Source: a bacterium
Lineage (GTDB): Bacteria > CG2-30-53-67
Direction of reading: 5' to 3'
Assembly: GCA_024277725.1 (NCBI GenBank)
Contig: JAJRUP010000138.1
Coordinates: 1 to 43,553 of the forward strand
DNA length: 43,553 bases
How positions within the stretch are numbered: the stretch's first letter is position 1; the number at the start of each line of letters is the position of its first letter. The translations under genes were made by a program, and so were the position numbers. Positions 8,131-15,264 of the stretch are shown one piece after another. The notes beneath the pieces are model-generated. The model did not search any database. It saw only the letters and a program-made list of their open reading frames with translations, and was not told where the DNA came from.

Positions 8131-9135
8131 ATGGCGGAAAAGCTGGTGGGACCGGAAAAGGCTGCGCTTTTGGTACTGGCACTTGGGGAGAATTTTGCCC
8201 AGGTATTGCAGGGGCTGGAAAACTTTGAGATCCAGAAACTGGGTGCCTACATGACCAAGACCAGGAATGTCTCTCTGGAAGATGTGGACAAGGTCATCAG
8301 TGAGTACCATCAGAGGGCCTTTCAATCCAAAAAAGGATTGCCGATCTGTGACGAAGGTTATGTCAAACGCCTGATCCTCGCGGCGCTGGGAGAACAACGG
8401 GCACGCCCGATCCTGGAAAAACTCTCTTCCGCCCATAATGAGGTCGATCTCTCCTTTGTCCGTGAGATCGAACCGCGGAGCCTGGTCAATATTATCAAGA
8501 TGGAACATCCCCAGACGATTGCTCTGATTGTTTCGAATCTGGGTTCCGCTCAGGCGGCGGAGGTGCTGTCGCTTCTGCCCGACACCCTCCGTGCGGAAGT
8601 GGTGATGCGGATGGCCGGAATCAAGTCGGTCGACACCAACATGATCAGCGAGATTGCCGGAGTGCTCGAACGGGAAGTGAAGCTTTCCGGCGGGTCCACC
8701 GGCAGCCAGGAGGTCGGAGGGCTGCAGACGGTCGCAGAGATCATGAACAATCTCGACAAATCCGTTTCGGGCGAAATCTTCTCCTACCTGGAAGAGAAAA
8801 ACAAGGATGTTTCCGACGGGATTCGTGAATTGATGTTTGTTTTTGACGATATTGACATGATCGACGACCGCGGGATTCAGGCGATCCTGAAGAATATTGA
8901 AAACGACAAACTGATTATCGCCCTGAAAACCGCCGACGAAAGTCTCAAGGAAAAGATCTTCCGTAATATGTCCACCCGCGCGGCACAGATGATCCAGGAA
9001 GAGATGGAAATCATGGGGCCTGTCCGGATCAGCGAGGTCGAGGAAGCCCAGAAAGAGATTGCCGCCGTTGCCCGGAAGCTGGAGGAGAGCGGCGAAATCG
9101 TCATCTCCAGGGGAGGGGGAGATATCGTTGTCTAA
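8131..9135 (+). CDS. fliG: Flagellar motor switch protein FliG
   Basis: FliG is the rotor protein that meets the MotA/B stator and sets rotation direction with FliM and FliN. The product is 334 aa, the usual size. The N-terminal domain (residues 5-100) should bind the FliF tail. The middle domain carries the FliM-contact EHPQ motif at residues 125-128. The C-terminal domain holds the charged torque helix region (DRGIQAILKNIENDKLIIALKTADESLKEKIFRNMSTRAAQMIQEEME). The stop lies beyond the probable fliH start, so the two genes overlap by 8 bp. Confidence 0.97.
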   Translation: MAEKLVGPEKAALLVLALGENFAQVLQGLENFEIQKLGAYMTKTRNVSLEDVDKVISEYHQRAFQSKKGLPICDEGYVKRLILAALGEQRARPILEKLSSAHNEVDLSFVREIEPRSLVNIIKMEHPQTIALIVSNLGSAQAAEVLSLLPDTLRAEVVMRMAGIKSVDTNMISEIAGVLEREVKLSGGSTGSQEVGGLQTVAEIMNNLDKSVSGEIFSYLEEKNKDVSDGIRELMFVFDDIDMIDDRGIQAILKNIENDKLIIALKTADESLKEKIFRNMSTRAAQMIQEEMEIMGPVRISEVEEAQKEIAAVARKLEESGEIVISRGGGDIVV

Positions 9136-9868
9136 ATTACACTCGAAAGAGGAAAACATCAGTGTGTGGAGCCCGCAGGAGGTTTCAGGAACCCCTGCAG
9201 CAGCATGCCGGACGGTTGCGGCGAATCCGGAGGAGATCTTTGAAGTCTGCGGATTTCTTCCGGGGAAGGAGGCCTGTGAGGTCCGGCTCTCTCCACAGGA
9301 GATCATCGCCAAAGCAAAAAAACGCGCGGACGAAATCGCCAAGGAAGCCTACGACAAGGGTTTTGAACAGGGAGAACGGGCCGGATTTGAATTCGGCAAC
9401 AAGAAGGCGGAGACGGTTGCGGAGGAGTTTCTGGGGATCCTCGAGGAGATCCGGCAGTGCCGGGAGCACGTTCTCCGCCAAGGGGAGACCGAAGCGGTCC
9501 GTCTGGCCATGGTTTTGGCGGAAAAAATCATTTGTCGGGAAATCTCTCTCCAGGAAGATGTGATTATTGGCGTGGCCCGGGAGGCCCTCTCCCTGTGTGC
9601 CGAGAGCGACCGTATCCGGATCGAGGTGAGCCCCGAGGACTATACCTTTCTGGAAGGATGCGGGGACCGTTTCCAAAAGGCAGTCAAGAAGATAAAAGGG
9701 ATTGAGACGGTCGCCAACCCCGCGGTTCAGCGAGGGGGGTGCATTGTGGATACGGCGCTGGGAAGAATCGATGCCCAGGTGGAGGAGAAAATCGAAATGC
9801 TTTTCGGCACGCTGAAAGAAAAAATTGAGGAAATGACTCCCGAGTCGGATGAGAAGGAATCTTCCTGA
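9128..9868 (+). CDS. fliH: Flagellar export regulator FliH (TTG start)
   Basis: FliH forms the stalk that holds the FliI ATPase at the export gate. I place the start at TTG 9128 because GGGGAGGGGGAGA stands 5-6 bases upstream; no ATG fits as well, and the earlier in-frame ATG at 9059 lies deep inside fliG. This gives 246 aa. A variable N-terminus is followed by a long helix with repeated small and charged residues (IIAKAKKRADEIAKEAYDKG, EQGERAGFEFGNKKAE) typical of FliH/V-ATPase E-subunit stalks, and a C-terminal domain (EVSPEDYTFLEGCGDRF, GGCIVDTALGRIDAQVEEKI). Its TGA overlaps the fliI ATG. Confidence 0.92.
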   Translation: MSKLHSKEENISVWSPQEVSGTPAAACRTVAANPEEIFEVCGFLPGKEACEVRLSPQEIIAKAKKRADEIAKEAYDKGFEQGERAGFEFGNKKAETVAEEFLGILEEIRQCREHVLRQGETEAVRLAMVLAEKIICREISLQEDVIIGVAREALSLCAESDRIRIEVSPEDYTFLEGCGDRFQKAVKKIKGIETVANPAVQRGGCIVDTALGRIDAQVEEKIEMLFGTLKEKIEEMTPESDEKESS

Positions 9869-11181
9869 TGGCCCTTGATCTTGCCCCTTACATCGAGGTT
9901 GCTCAAAAGACTTCCGTGATCCGGATCAGCGGTACCGTAGCCCGCATTACCGGGCTTCTGATCGAAGCCAACGGACCGGCGACCCGGCTGGGCGGTTTGT
10001 GTGAGATCTTTCCAAAAGAGGGGGATGCCCCCATTCGTGCGGAGGTCGTCGGGTTTCGGGATCACAAAATCCTCTTGATGCCTTTCAGTTCCAGCCAGGG
10101 GGTCGGTCCCGGTGACCGGATTATCGCCATACAGTCGGTGGGAACGATTGCGGTGGGACCGCAACTATTAGGCCGTGTGATCAATGGTTTTGGAGAGGCG
10201 ATTGACGGCGGCAGGCAACCTTCCTGCCGGGAAGAGGTTTTGCTTGTCGCGCCGCCCCTGAATCCCTTGTTGCGTAATCGTATTCGAGAGCCTCTCGATC
10301 TGGGGATTCGGGCCCTCAACGGGCTTCTGACCTGCGGGAAAGGGCAGCGTCTCGGGATCCTGGCCGGAAGCGGCGTCGGGAAGAGTGTTCTCCTCGGCAT
10401 GATCGCCCGGTACACCCGTGCGGAGATCAATGTGATTGCCCTGATCGGTGAGCGGGGCCGGGAGGTCCGGGAATTCATTGAAAAAGACCTGGGGCCGGAA
10501 GGGTTGCAACGGTCGGTCGTGGTGGTGGCGACTTCGGACCAGTCTCCCCTCCTGCGTATCCGCGCAGCCTATGCGGCGACGGCCATTGCCGAATATTTCC
10601 GGGATCAGGGACGCGATGTCAACCTGATGATGGATTCCGTAACCCGATTCGCCATGGCCCAGCGTGAGGTAGGACTGGCCATTGGGGAACCACCGACAAC
10701 GAAGGGGTATACGCCGTCCGTCTTTGCCCTCCTTCCCAAACTGCTCGAACGTGCCGGAACCTGTGCGGGAAGGGGAACCATCACCGGTCTGTATACCGTT
10801 CTGGTGGAAGGGGATGACATGAACGAGCCGATCGCCGATGCAACCCGGGCCATCCTGGACGGACATATCGTGCTCTCCCGGCAGTTGGCCGCCCGGGATC
10901 ATTATCCGGCGATAGACGTACTCAACAGCAAGAGCCGGGTCATGATCGATGTGGTCGATCCGGACCACCGGAAGATGGCGAACCGGTTCATTGCCACCCT
11001 GGCCACCTACAGGAATGCCGAGGACCTGATCAATATCGGCGCCTATGTTGCCGGCAGCAATCCGAAAATTGATGAGGCCATCGGAAAGATCGATGCGATC
11101 CAGGCGTATCTTCAGCAGGGGATCCAGGAGCAGGTGACCCTGAATGAGAGTGTGGCAGGTCTGAAAAGGATCTTTTCGTAA
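9868..11181 (+). CDS. fliI: Flagellum-specific ATPase FliI
   Basis: FliI powers the unfolding and delivery of export substrates and resembles the F1-ATPase beta subunit. The 437-aa sequence has Walker A AGSGVGKS near residues 166-173, the catalytic segment IGERGREVREFIEK, Walker B-type VNLMMDSVTRFAMAQREV, the family signature GEPPTTKGYTPSVFALLPKLLERAG, and the C-terminal ISIGAYVAGSNPKIDEAI-like region (here NIGAYVAGSNPKIDEAI). Coupling to fliH is by an ATGA-type overlap. A 144-bp gap with a dispersed repeat separates it from fliJ, which is unusual because fliI and fliJ are normally close. Confidence 0.97.
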   Translation: MALDLAPYIEVAQKTSVIRISGTVARITGLLIEANGPATRLGGLCEIFPKEGDAPIRAEVVGFRDHKILLMPFSSSQGVGPGDRIIAIQSVGTIAVGPQLLGRVINGFGEAIDGGRQPSCREEVLLVAPPLNPLLRNRIREPLDLGIRALNGLLTCGKGQRLGILAGSGVGKSVLLGMIARYTRAEINVIALIGERGREVREFIEKDLGPEGLQRSVVVVATSDQSPLLRIRAAYAATAIAEYFRDQGRDVNLMMDSVTRFAMAQREVGLAIGEPPTTKGYTPSVFALLPKLLERAGTCAGRGTITGLYTVLVEGDDMNEPIADATRAILDGHIVLSRQLAARDHYPAIDVLNSKSRVMIDVVDPDHRKMANRFIATLATYRNAEDLINIGAYVAGSNPKIDEAIGKIDAIQAYLQQGIQEQVTLNESVAGLKRIFS

Positions 11182-11223
11182 TGAATCGGGTATTCGGAGT
11201 TCACGGAATCCCGGACCCCAAGT

Positions 11224-11300
11224 GGGCCGGTTTGTATATGTTGTGACGCACCGGGAGAGTTTGCCTGTGGGTCACACGCAGACGGGCCGCCGTATTTACG
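11224..11300. repeat. Dispersed repeat family B, copy 1 (between fliI and fliJ)
   Basis: This short copy shares its outer parts with copies at 28717-28839 and about 41506-41684: a left end like GGGCC-GTTTGTAnAT..., a middle GCACCGGGAGAG, and a right end ACACGCAGAC-GGCCGCCGTATTTACG. It is non-coding and fills most of the fliI-fliJ gap. Reading it as protein gives only chance peptides that resemble those read from copy 2. Confidence 0.65.
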
Positions 11301-11325
11301 TGCAGGACTACCCAGGGAGTGGGGC

Positions 11326-11820
11326 ATGTACCGATTTCGATTTGAGTCCGTTCTTCGTTACCGGCGACAGATCATGGATCAGGTCCTGAGGGAGTTTTCC
11401 GAGCTGCAACGGAAGTTGGTCACGGAATATTCCAAGCTCGATCTGCTTGAACAGACCGGACGGGAATATGCCCGTCTGTTCCATGAGCGGCAGGAAACGG
11501 GGATTACGATCCGGGAAGTCGGTCTTTTCCAGTCCTTCTTCCATCGGCTCCATTTTGAGACCGATGCCCAGCGGCAAAAACTTTATACCCTGAATCAGCA
11601 GGTTGAAGCCAAACGGCAGGAACTGCTCGATGCATCGAAAAAGAAAAAGATCCTGGAACGTCTCCGCGAGGTGGAAGAGGAAAAATACCGTGAGGAAGAA
11701 CGAAAACGTGAGCAGCGACAATATGATGAAATCGCCGTGAACAAGATTACCCGTACGCAGGGGGGCTGGAGAAATTCCGGGACGGAGGATGAGATTGTCC
11801 GGTTCGGGGAGAAAGGATAA
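11326..11820 (+). CDS. fliJ: Flagellar export chaperone FliJ
   Basis: FliJ is the coiled-coil stalk of the FliI ATPase ring and an escort for export chaperones. The 164-aa product begins with the typical YRFRFESVLRYRRQIMDQVLREFSELQRKL and is helical and highly charged throughout, with no membrane segment. Position between fliI and the MotE-like gene is standard for this cluster type. The final dozen residues diverge from the helical pattern. Sequence conservation of FliJ is low, so part of the confidence comes from its place in the operon. Confidence 0.9.
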   Translation: MYRFRFESVLRYRRQIMDQVLREFSELQRKLVTEYSKLDLLEQTGREYARLFHERQETGITIREVGLFQSFFHRLHFETDAQRQKLYTLNQQVEAKRQELLDASKKKKILERLREVEEEKYREEERKREQRQYDEIAVNKITRTQGGWRNSGTEDEIVRFGEKG

Positions 11821-11822
11821 AG

Positions 11823-12365
11823 ATGCGTACTGCGGGAATAATAGGATGGATGCTTTGTCTGATGATCCGGATGGTGGGTCCGGCTCCTCTTTATGCTGTG
11901 GAGAAGAGGCTCAACACTGATACTGCTGCACAGCCGGCTGTGGGAGAATCCACGGTTGCAGAAGCCGACCGACAGTTGATTCAGACCGTCTCTCTGGAGC
12001 GGGTGAGCCTGGACAAGATGAGACGGGACATTCTGCTCGAACGGGATCGTCTGGAGCAGACGCGAAAAGAGATCGAAGCCCGGATTCATGATCTCAAGCA
12101 ATTAAGAGAAGAGGTAAATGCCAAGATTTCCACGCTGCAAAACCTTGAAGAGAATTAGATCAAGCACCTGGTTAAAGTTTATGAGTCGATGAGTCCGGAA
12201 GAAGCGGCGCCACTTGTGGAGGGGTTGAAACAGGAAATTGCCGTTGAGCTCTTGTCACGGATGAAGGGCAAAAAAGCCGGCAAGATACTGGAATTTGTTG
12301 AGGAGAAGAAAGCGGTGGAACTCAGTGAGGTGCTGGCGAAAAGAAAAGAGCTGAAAAGCAGATAG
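11823..12365 (+). pseudogene. MotE-like (MgtE-N domain) gene split by an in-frame TAG
   Basis: Reading through one TAG at 12156-12158 joins two halves of a familiar protein. The first half (111 codons) has a hydrophobic N-terminal segment (residues 5-24) and a coiled coil (DKMRRDILLERDRLEQTRKEIEARIHDL). The second (68 codons, stop at 12363) is an MgtE-intracellular-like domain (VYESMSPEEAAPLVEGLKQ, LLSRMKGKKAGKILEFV). This domain pair defines the MotE-like proteins that often follow fliJ; MotE in Sinorhizobium is a chaperone for MotC. The frame is otherwise intact, and glutamine (CAG) would fit at the stop. The second half has no good ribosome site (first ATG at 12189). It may be a recent nonsense mutation, an assembly error or a read-through site. 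fliK, 66 bp downstream, is intact. Confidence 0.82.
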
Positions 12366-12381
12366 ATCACAATTCCCGTGC

Positions 12382-12409
12382 GGAACGATTCCGGTCCGGG
12401 AACGATTCC
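12382..12409. repeat. Two tandem copies of an 11-bp semi-palindrome before fliK
   Basis: GGAACGATTCC occurs at 12382-12392 and again at 12399-12409, a 17-bp period. Each unit is itself GGAA-N3-TTCC. The pair sits between the split MotE-like gene and the fliK ribosome site, so it could be a protein-binding or RNA-structure site, or chance. Confidence 0.5.
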
Positions 12410-12430
12410 AATAGAAAGGAGGTGATATTG

Positions 12431-13951
12431 ATGGAAACAATCAGCATGGAAATGATGGCCCCGGCTGTGTCACAGACGGGGCCACCGGGATCTTCACCGG
12501 ATACGGTGCAAGACGCTTCCTTCGGGGAAATGCTTGCGCAGGTGCGGGAGGAAACCGGAACCGAAGTGCCGGCGGAGAGGGCTCCCACCCACGTGGAACA
12601 GGGGCCGAAAACCGTCCGGGACTCGCTGCGTGAAGGGAATCCAGCCGGGGAGAAAGGTTACGACTCGAAGGTGCAGGAAGACGCAGAGGACGATGCATCT
12701 TCCGTAAACTCCTCCGGTCCGATGGCGCTTTTTGAAGTTCGGACACCGGAGGGAGAGCTGTCGGAGATGCCGGTTCTTCCGGATACCCCCGCGCCGGTTC
12801 CCGCGAAAACGACGGTGGATCGCATGGAACTTCCGGAAGGTCTGCCGAGGGCGGAGAAGGTCAATGCCGAGGTTCCGGTCCGATCGGATCCGTTTGCCCC
12901 TCCAACGTTGGAGGAAGAGGAACCGGCCGCTGCAGCGGAAAGACACGGGGCATCGGAAGCGGAAACCACGGAGGTGTACCGGGTGCCTGTGGGCAGGGAA
13001 CGTCCCACGGCGTCTTCGGTACCTTCCCGGGAGATCGGCACGGGGGATGTGTCTCTCGTGGATGTTACGCGGGTCTTGGAAAGCGGTTCCGGAGAGCAAA
13101 GCAACGCTCCCCCGGATCGTATTCCCCGGGAACGGGAGATGACGAAAGTCCCGGAACTTCCCAAGCTCGACCTTCGGATGCCGGAGCATCCATCCGTAAC
13201 GATGGAGGCCGGGAAAGGGGAATGGTCCCGGAACCGGAATCTCTCTTCGTTTCAACGACGGGAAGCTTCCCTGACGGAACCCAATGCCCCGCCGGGGCAG
13301 CCGCCGCAGACGGATAAGGAAACCTCCTTCGTCGGCGGCAAGATGATGCAACCCGGTGATGAGGGCTCCTTGTGGTTGCGGGAGGGATTTGCCGGCACTC
13401 CGCCGGAGGGGTTCTTCCCTACCGACGGTCGTCTTACCGTGGAAGGACCGGAAAAGGGATCGGCTCCCGCGGCGCCGACCTTCGGCGAAGAACCGGGGCA
13501 GGGTCTTCTCGAGCAGGTGCAGTCGCAACTGCATAGGATGGCGATACGGGGCAGGGAGAAGATTACCTTGCAGCTTCATCCGGAATCTTTGGGGAAACTG
13601 AAGATGCATGTCTCTATGCAGAATCAGCATCTTGTTGTAGAGATGACCACCGATTCGGCGATGACCCGTGAGATCCTTTCCCGTCACGTGCATACCCTGA
13701 AAGAGGCTCTGATGGATCATGGAGTTCGGTTGGAACGTTTTGATGTTCATTTTCAGGACAACCCGACCGATAACGGTTCCCGTCATGCCGGTCAGGCCTT
13801 TCAGGAGCAAGCCCGACAGCAGCAACAAGGAAGAGCCTATTACAGAACATTCCCGTCGGAGGATGTACCGGTGGTACCGGGGCTTGCGGAAGTCGCTCCG
13901 GTTGCTGCCGCAATGGCGGCCTCCGGCCCCGGCATTAATCTGTTTGTCTGA
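12431..13951 (+). CDS. fliK: Flagellar hook-length control protein FliK
   Basis: FliK measures the hook and switches export from hook to filament substrates. I take ATG 12431 because AAAGGAGGTGA ends about 5 bases upstream; the GTG at 12422 lies inside that site. The 506-aa product has a long, poorly conserved N-terminal region rich in Pro, Glu, Gly and Arg (the ruler part), and a C-terminal Flg_hook domain at about residues 365-450 (KITLQLHPESLGKLKMHVSM, LVVEMTTDSAMTREILSRHVHTLKEALMDHGVRLERFDVHF), which contacts FlhB. A Gln/Arg-rich stretch follows it. Length is in the normal range for this variable family. Confidence 0.92.
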   Translation: METISMEMMAPAVSQTGPPGSSPDTVQDASFGEMLAQVREETGTEVPAERAPTHVEQGPKTVRDSLREGNPAGEKGYDSKVQEDAEDDASSVNSSGPMALFEVRTPEGELSEMPVLPDTPAPVPAKTTVDRMELPEGLPRAEKVNAEVPVRSDPFAPPTLEEEEPAAAAERHGASEAETTEVYRVPVGRERPTASSVPSREIGTGDVSLVDVTRVLESGSGEQSNAPPDRIPREREMTKVPELPKLDLRMPEHPSVTMEAGKGEWSRNRNLSSFQRREASLTEPNAPPGQPPQTDKETSFVGGKMMQPGDEGSLWLREGFAGTPPEGFFPTDGRLTVEGPEKGSAPAAPTFGEEPGQGLLEQVQSQLHRMAIRGREKITLQLHPESLGKLKMHVSMQNQHLVVEMTTDSAMTREILSRHVHTLKEALMDHGVRLERFDVHFQDNPTDNGSRHAGQAFQEQARQQQQGRAYYRTFPSEDVPVVPGLAEVAPVAAAMAASGPGINLFV

Positions 13952-13969
13952 ATGAAAGGAGGTGAGTTG

Positions 13970-14629
13970 ATGCTGAATTCAGTGGGTTCGGATCCGAACA
14001 TTTCTCTTCCATCATCCGAGGATTCGAAGAAGAGTGCAATCCTGGCCAAGGACCAGTTCCTGAAGATCCTGGTGGCGCAGATGAAGTACCAGGACCCGAT
14101 GAACCCTGTGAAGGGGACGGATTTTACCAATCAGCTTGCACAGTTTTCGAGTCTGGAACAGCTCATCCAGGTGAACGATAACCTGGGGTCGGTCCGGACA
14201 GGACAGGAGCAACTGGGACAGCTTGCGATGACGAACTTTCTCGGCAAGAATGTCCTGAGCGAAGGTTCCGGAATTACCGTCACGAACGGAACGCCGACAA
14301 CGGCCCGCTACGAAGTATTGGGATATGCGGAAAGCGGAAGCCTGACGGTTTTTGATGAGACCGGTGCAATCATCTGGATTACGGATCTGGGAAGAAAGGC
14401 ACCCGGGCGCTACGATGTCTCCTGGGATGGGAAAGACATGCAGGGGAATTCCGTACCCGATGGTGAGTATCGTTTCCAGACCGATTTCTATGATGAGAAG
14501 GATGACTATGTGCCTTCGCAAAATTATCAGACCGGAACGGTACAGCGCGTAACCTTTGATGACGGTGGGGCTTCTTTTGATCTTGGAAATACGAAAGTGC
14601 CTGTGGAGAGTGTAATCGAGGTTTACTGA
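13970..14629 (+). CDS. flgD: Flagellar hook assembly (cap) protein FlgD
   Basis: FlgD caps the growing hook. The start at 13970 follows AAAGGAGGTGAGTTG; an in-frame ATG at 13952 lies upstream of this ribosome site. The 219-aa product has the classic N-terminal export region DQFLKILVAQMKYQDPMNPV followed by FTNQLAQFSSLEQL, and a C-terminal FlgD Ig-like and Tudor-like fold (ARYEVLGYAESGSLTVFDETG, VSWDGKDMQGNSVPDGEYRF). Length is normal. It lies between fliK and a small flagellar-operon protein gene, as in many Gram-negative and Firmicute clusters. Confidence 0.96.
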   Translation: MLNSVGSDPNISLPSSEDSKKSAILAKDQFLKILVAQMKYQDPMNPVKGTDFTNQLAQFSSLEQLIQVNDNLGSVRTGQEQLGQLAMTNFLGKNVLSEGSGITVTNGTPTTARYEVLGYAESGSLTVFDETGAIIWITDLGRKAPGRYDVSWDGKDMQGNSVPDGEYRFQTDFYDEKDDYVPSQNYQTGTVQRVTFDDGGASFDLGNTKVPVESVIEVY

Positions 14630-14681
14630 ATGCACTCCACTGCCGGGTGAGAACGAAGCCGTTTTTTCAAGAGGCAAGCTT

Positions 14682-15092
14682 ATGATTGACAGACTTTTTC
14701 AGCACCCCCTCCCGGGCTCCCGGTCAGGACCGGACCCGATTCGCAAATCGGGAAGAGCGACCCGTCCGGAGGATCGTTCCGGCAGCGTTCCGGCGCCGGG
14801 TTCTTTCGATGCGGTTCTGCAGAAGGCGTTCGGCAGCCGGGAAATCCGTTTTTCCCGCCATGCCATGGACCGGATGGACCGTCGCAACATTACCCTCAAC
14901 CCCGATGAGATGGCCCGGTTGCAAGGTGCGATCGATCGGGCGGAAAAATCCGGAATGAAGGAGTCGCTGGTCATTCTCGATCAAAATGCACTGATCGTGA
15001 GTGTGCCGAACCGGACGGTGATTACTGCCATGGACCGGTCTTCGATGCGGGACAATCTTGTGACCCATATCGACAGCGCCGTGCTGTTGTAA
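14682..15092 (+). CDS. Flagellar operon protein, TIGR02530-like (136 aa)
   Basis: This small soluble protein resembles the family named only flagellar operon protein (TIGR02530), which usually sits between flgD and flgE as here. The N-terminal 45 residues are Pro, Arg and Ser rich and probably disordered. The conserved part runs from about residue 55 to the end: IRFSRHAMDRMDRRNITLNPDEMARLQGAIDRA, then SLVILDQNALIVSVPNRTVITAM. The family's molecular role is not established; a hook-assembly helper is a reasonable inference from position. Start choice: ATG 14682, with a weak AAGAGGCAAGC ribosome site; an out-of-frame ATG at 14686 is ignored. Confidence 0.85.
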   Translation: MIDRLFQHPLPGSRSGPDPIRKSGRATRPEDRSGSVPAPGSFDAVLQKAFGSREIRFSRHAMDRMDRRNITLNPDEMARLQGAIDRAEKSGMKESLVILDQNALIVSVPNRTVITAMDRSSMRDNLVTHIDSAVLL

Positions 15093-15264
15093 AAGGGCTT
15101 GAAAGAGGACTGCGCCCGGTGAGGCGCGTAAAACAACCAACAGGCCGGACCTCAGTGGTTCCTTTGAAAAAGGGCCGCGTAAGCAGGGAGGCCTTCCACC
15201 GCGGACCGACGGAAGCGGTGCGTTCAGGATACGGGCGGCGTCCGTATCCGGAAAGGAAGGTACG
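15093..15264 (+). promoter_or_regulatory. Structured 172-nt leader before flgE
   Basis: This gap contains several perfect small inverted repeats: GCGCC/GGCGC (15112-15116, 15123-15127), CACCGC/GCGGTG around 15197-15220, and GGATACGG/CCGTATCC (15227-15234, 15242-15249) whose 3' arm touches the GGAAAGGAAGG ribosome site. No -24/-12 or sigma-28 element is evident. The last hairpin could control flgE translation; this is inferred only from position. Confidence 0.4.

Noticed and set aside
7525-9342. 605-codon open frame on the minus strand opposite fliF-fliG
   Set aside because: It mirrors the codon pattern of fliF, fliG and fliH, which have clear family motifs; the minus-strand product shows no motif and crosses gene borders.
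12494-13828. 444-codon minus-strand frame opposite fliK
   Set aside because: fliK has a strong ribosome site and a recognisable C-terminal domain; the antisense frame has neither.
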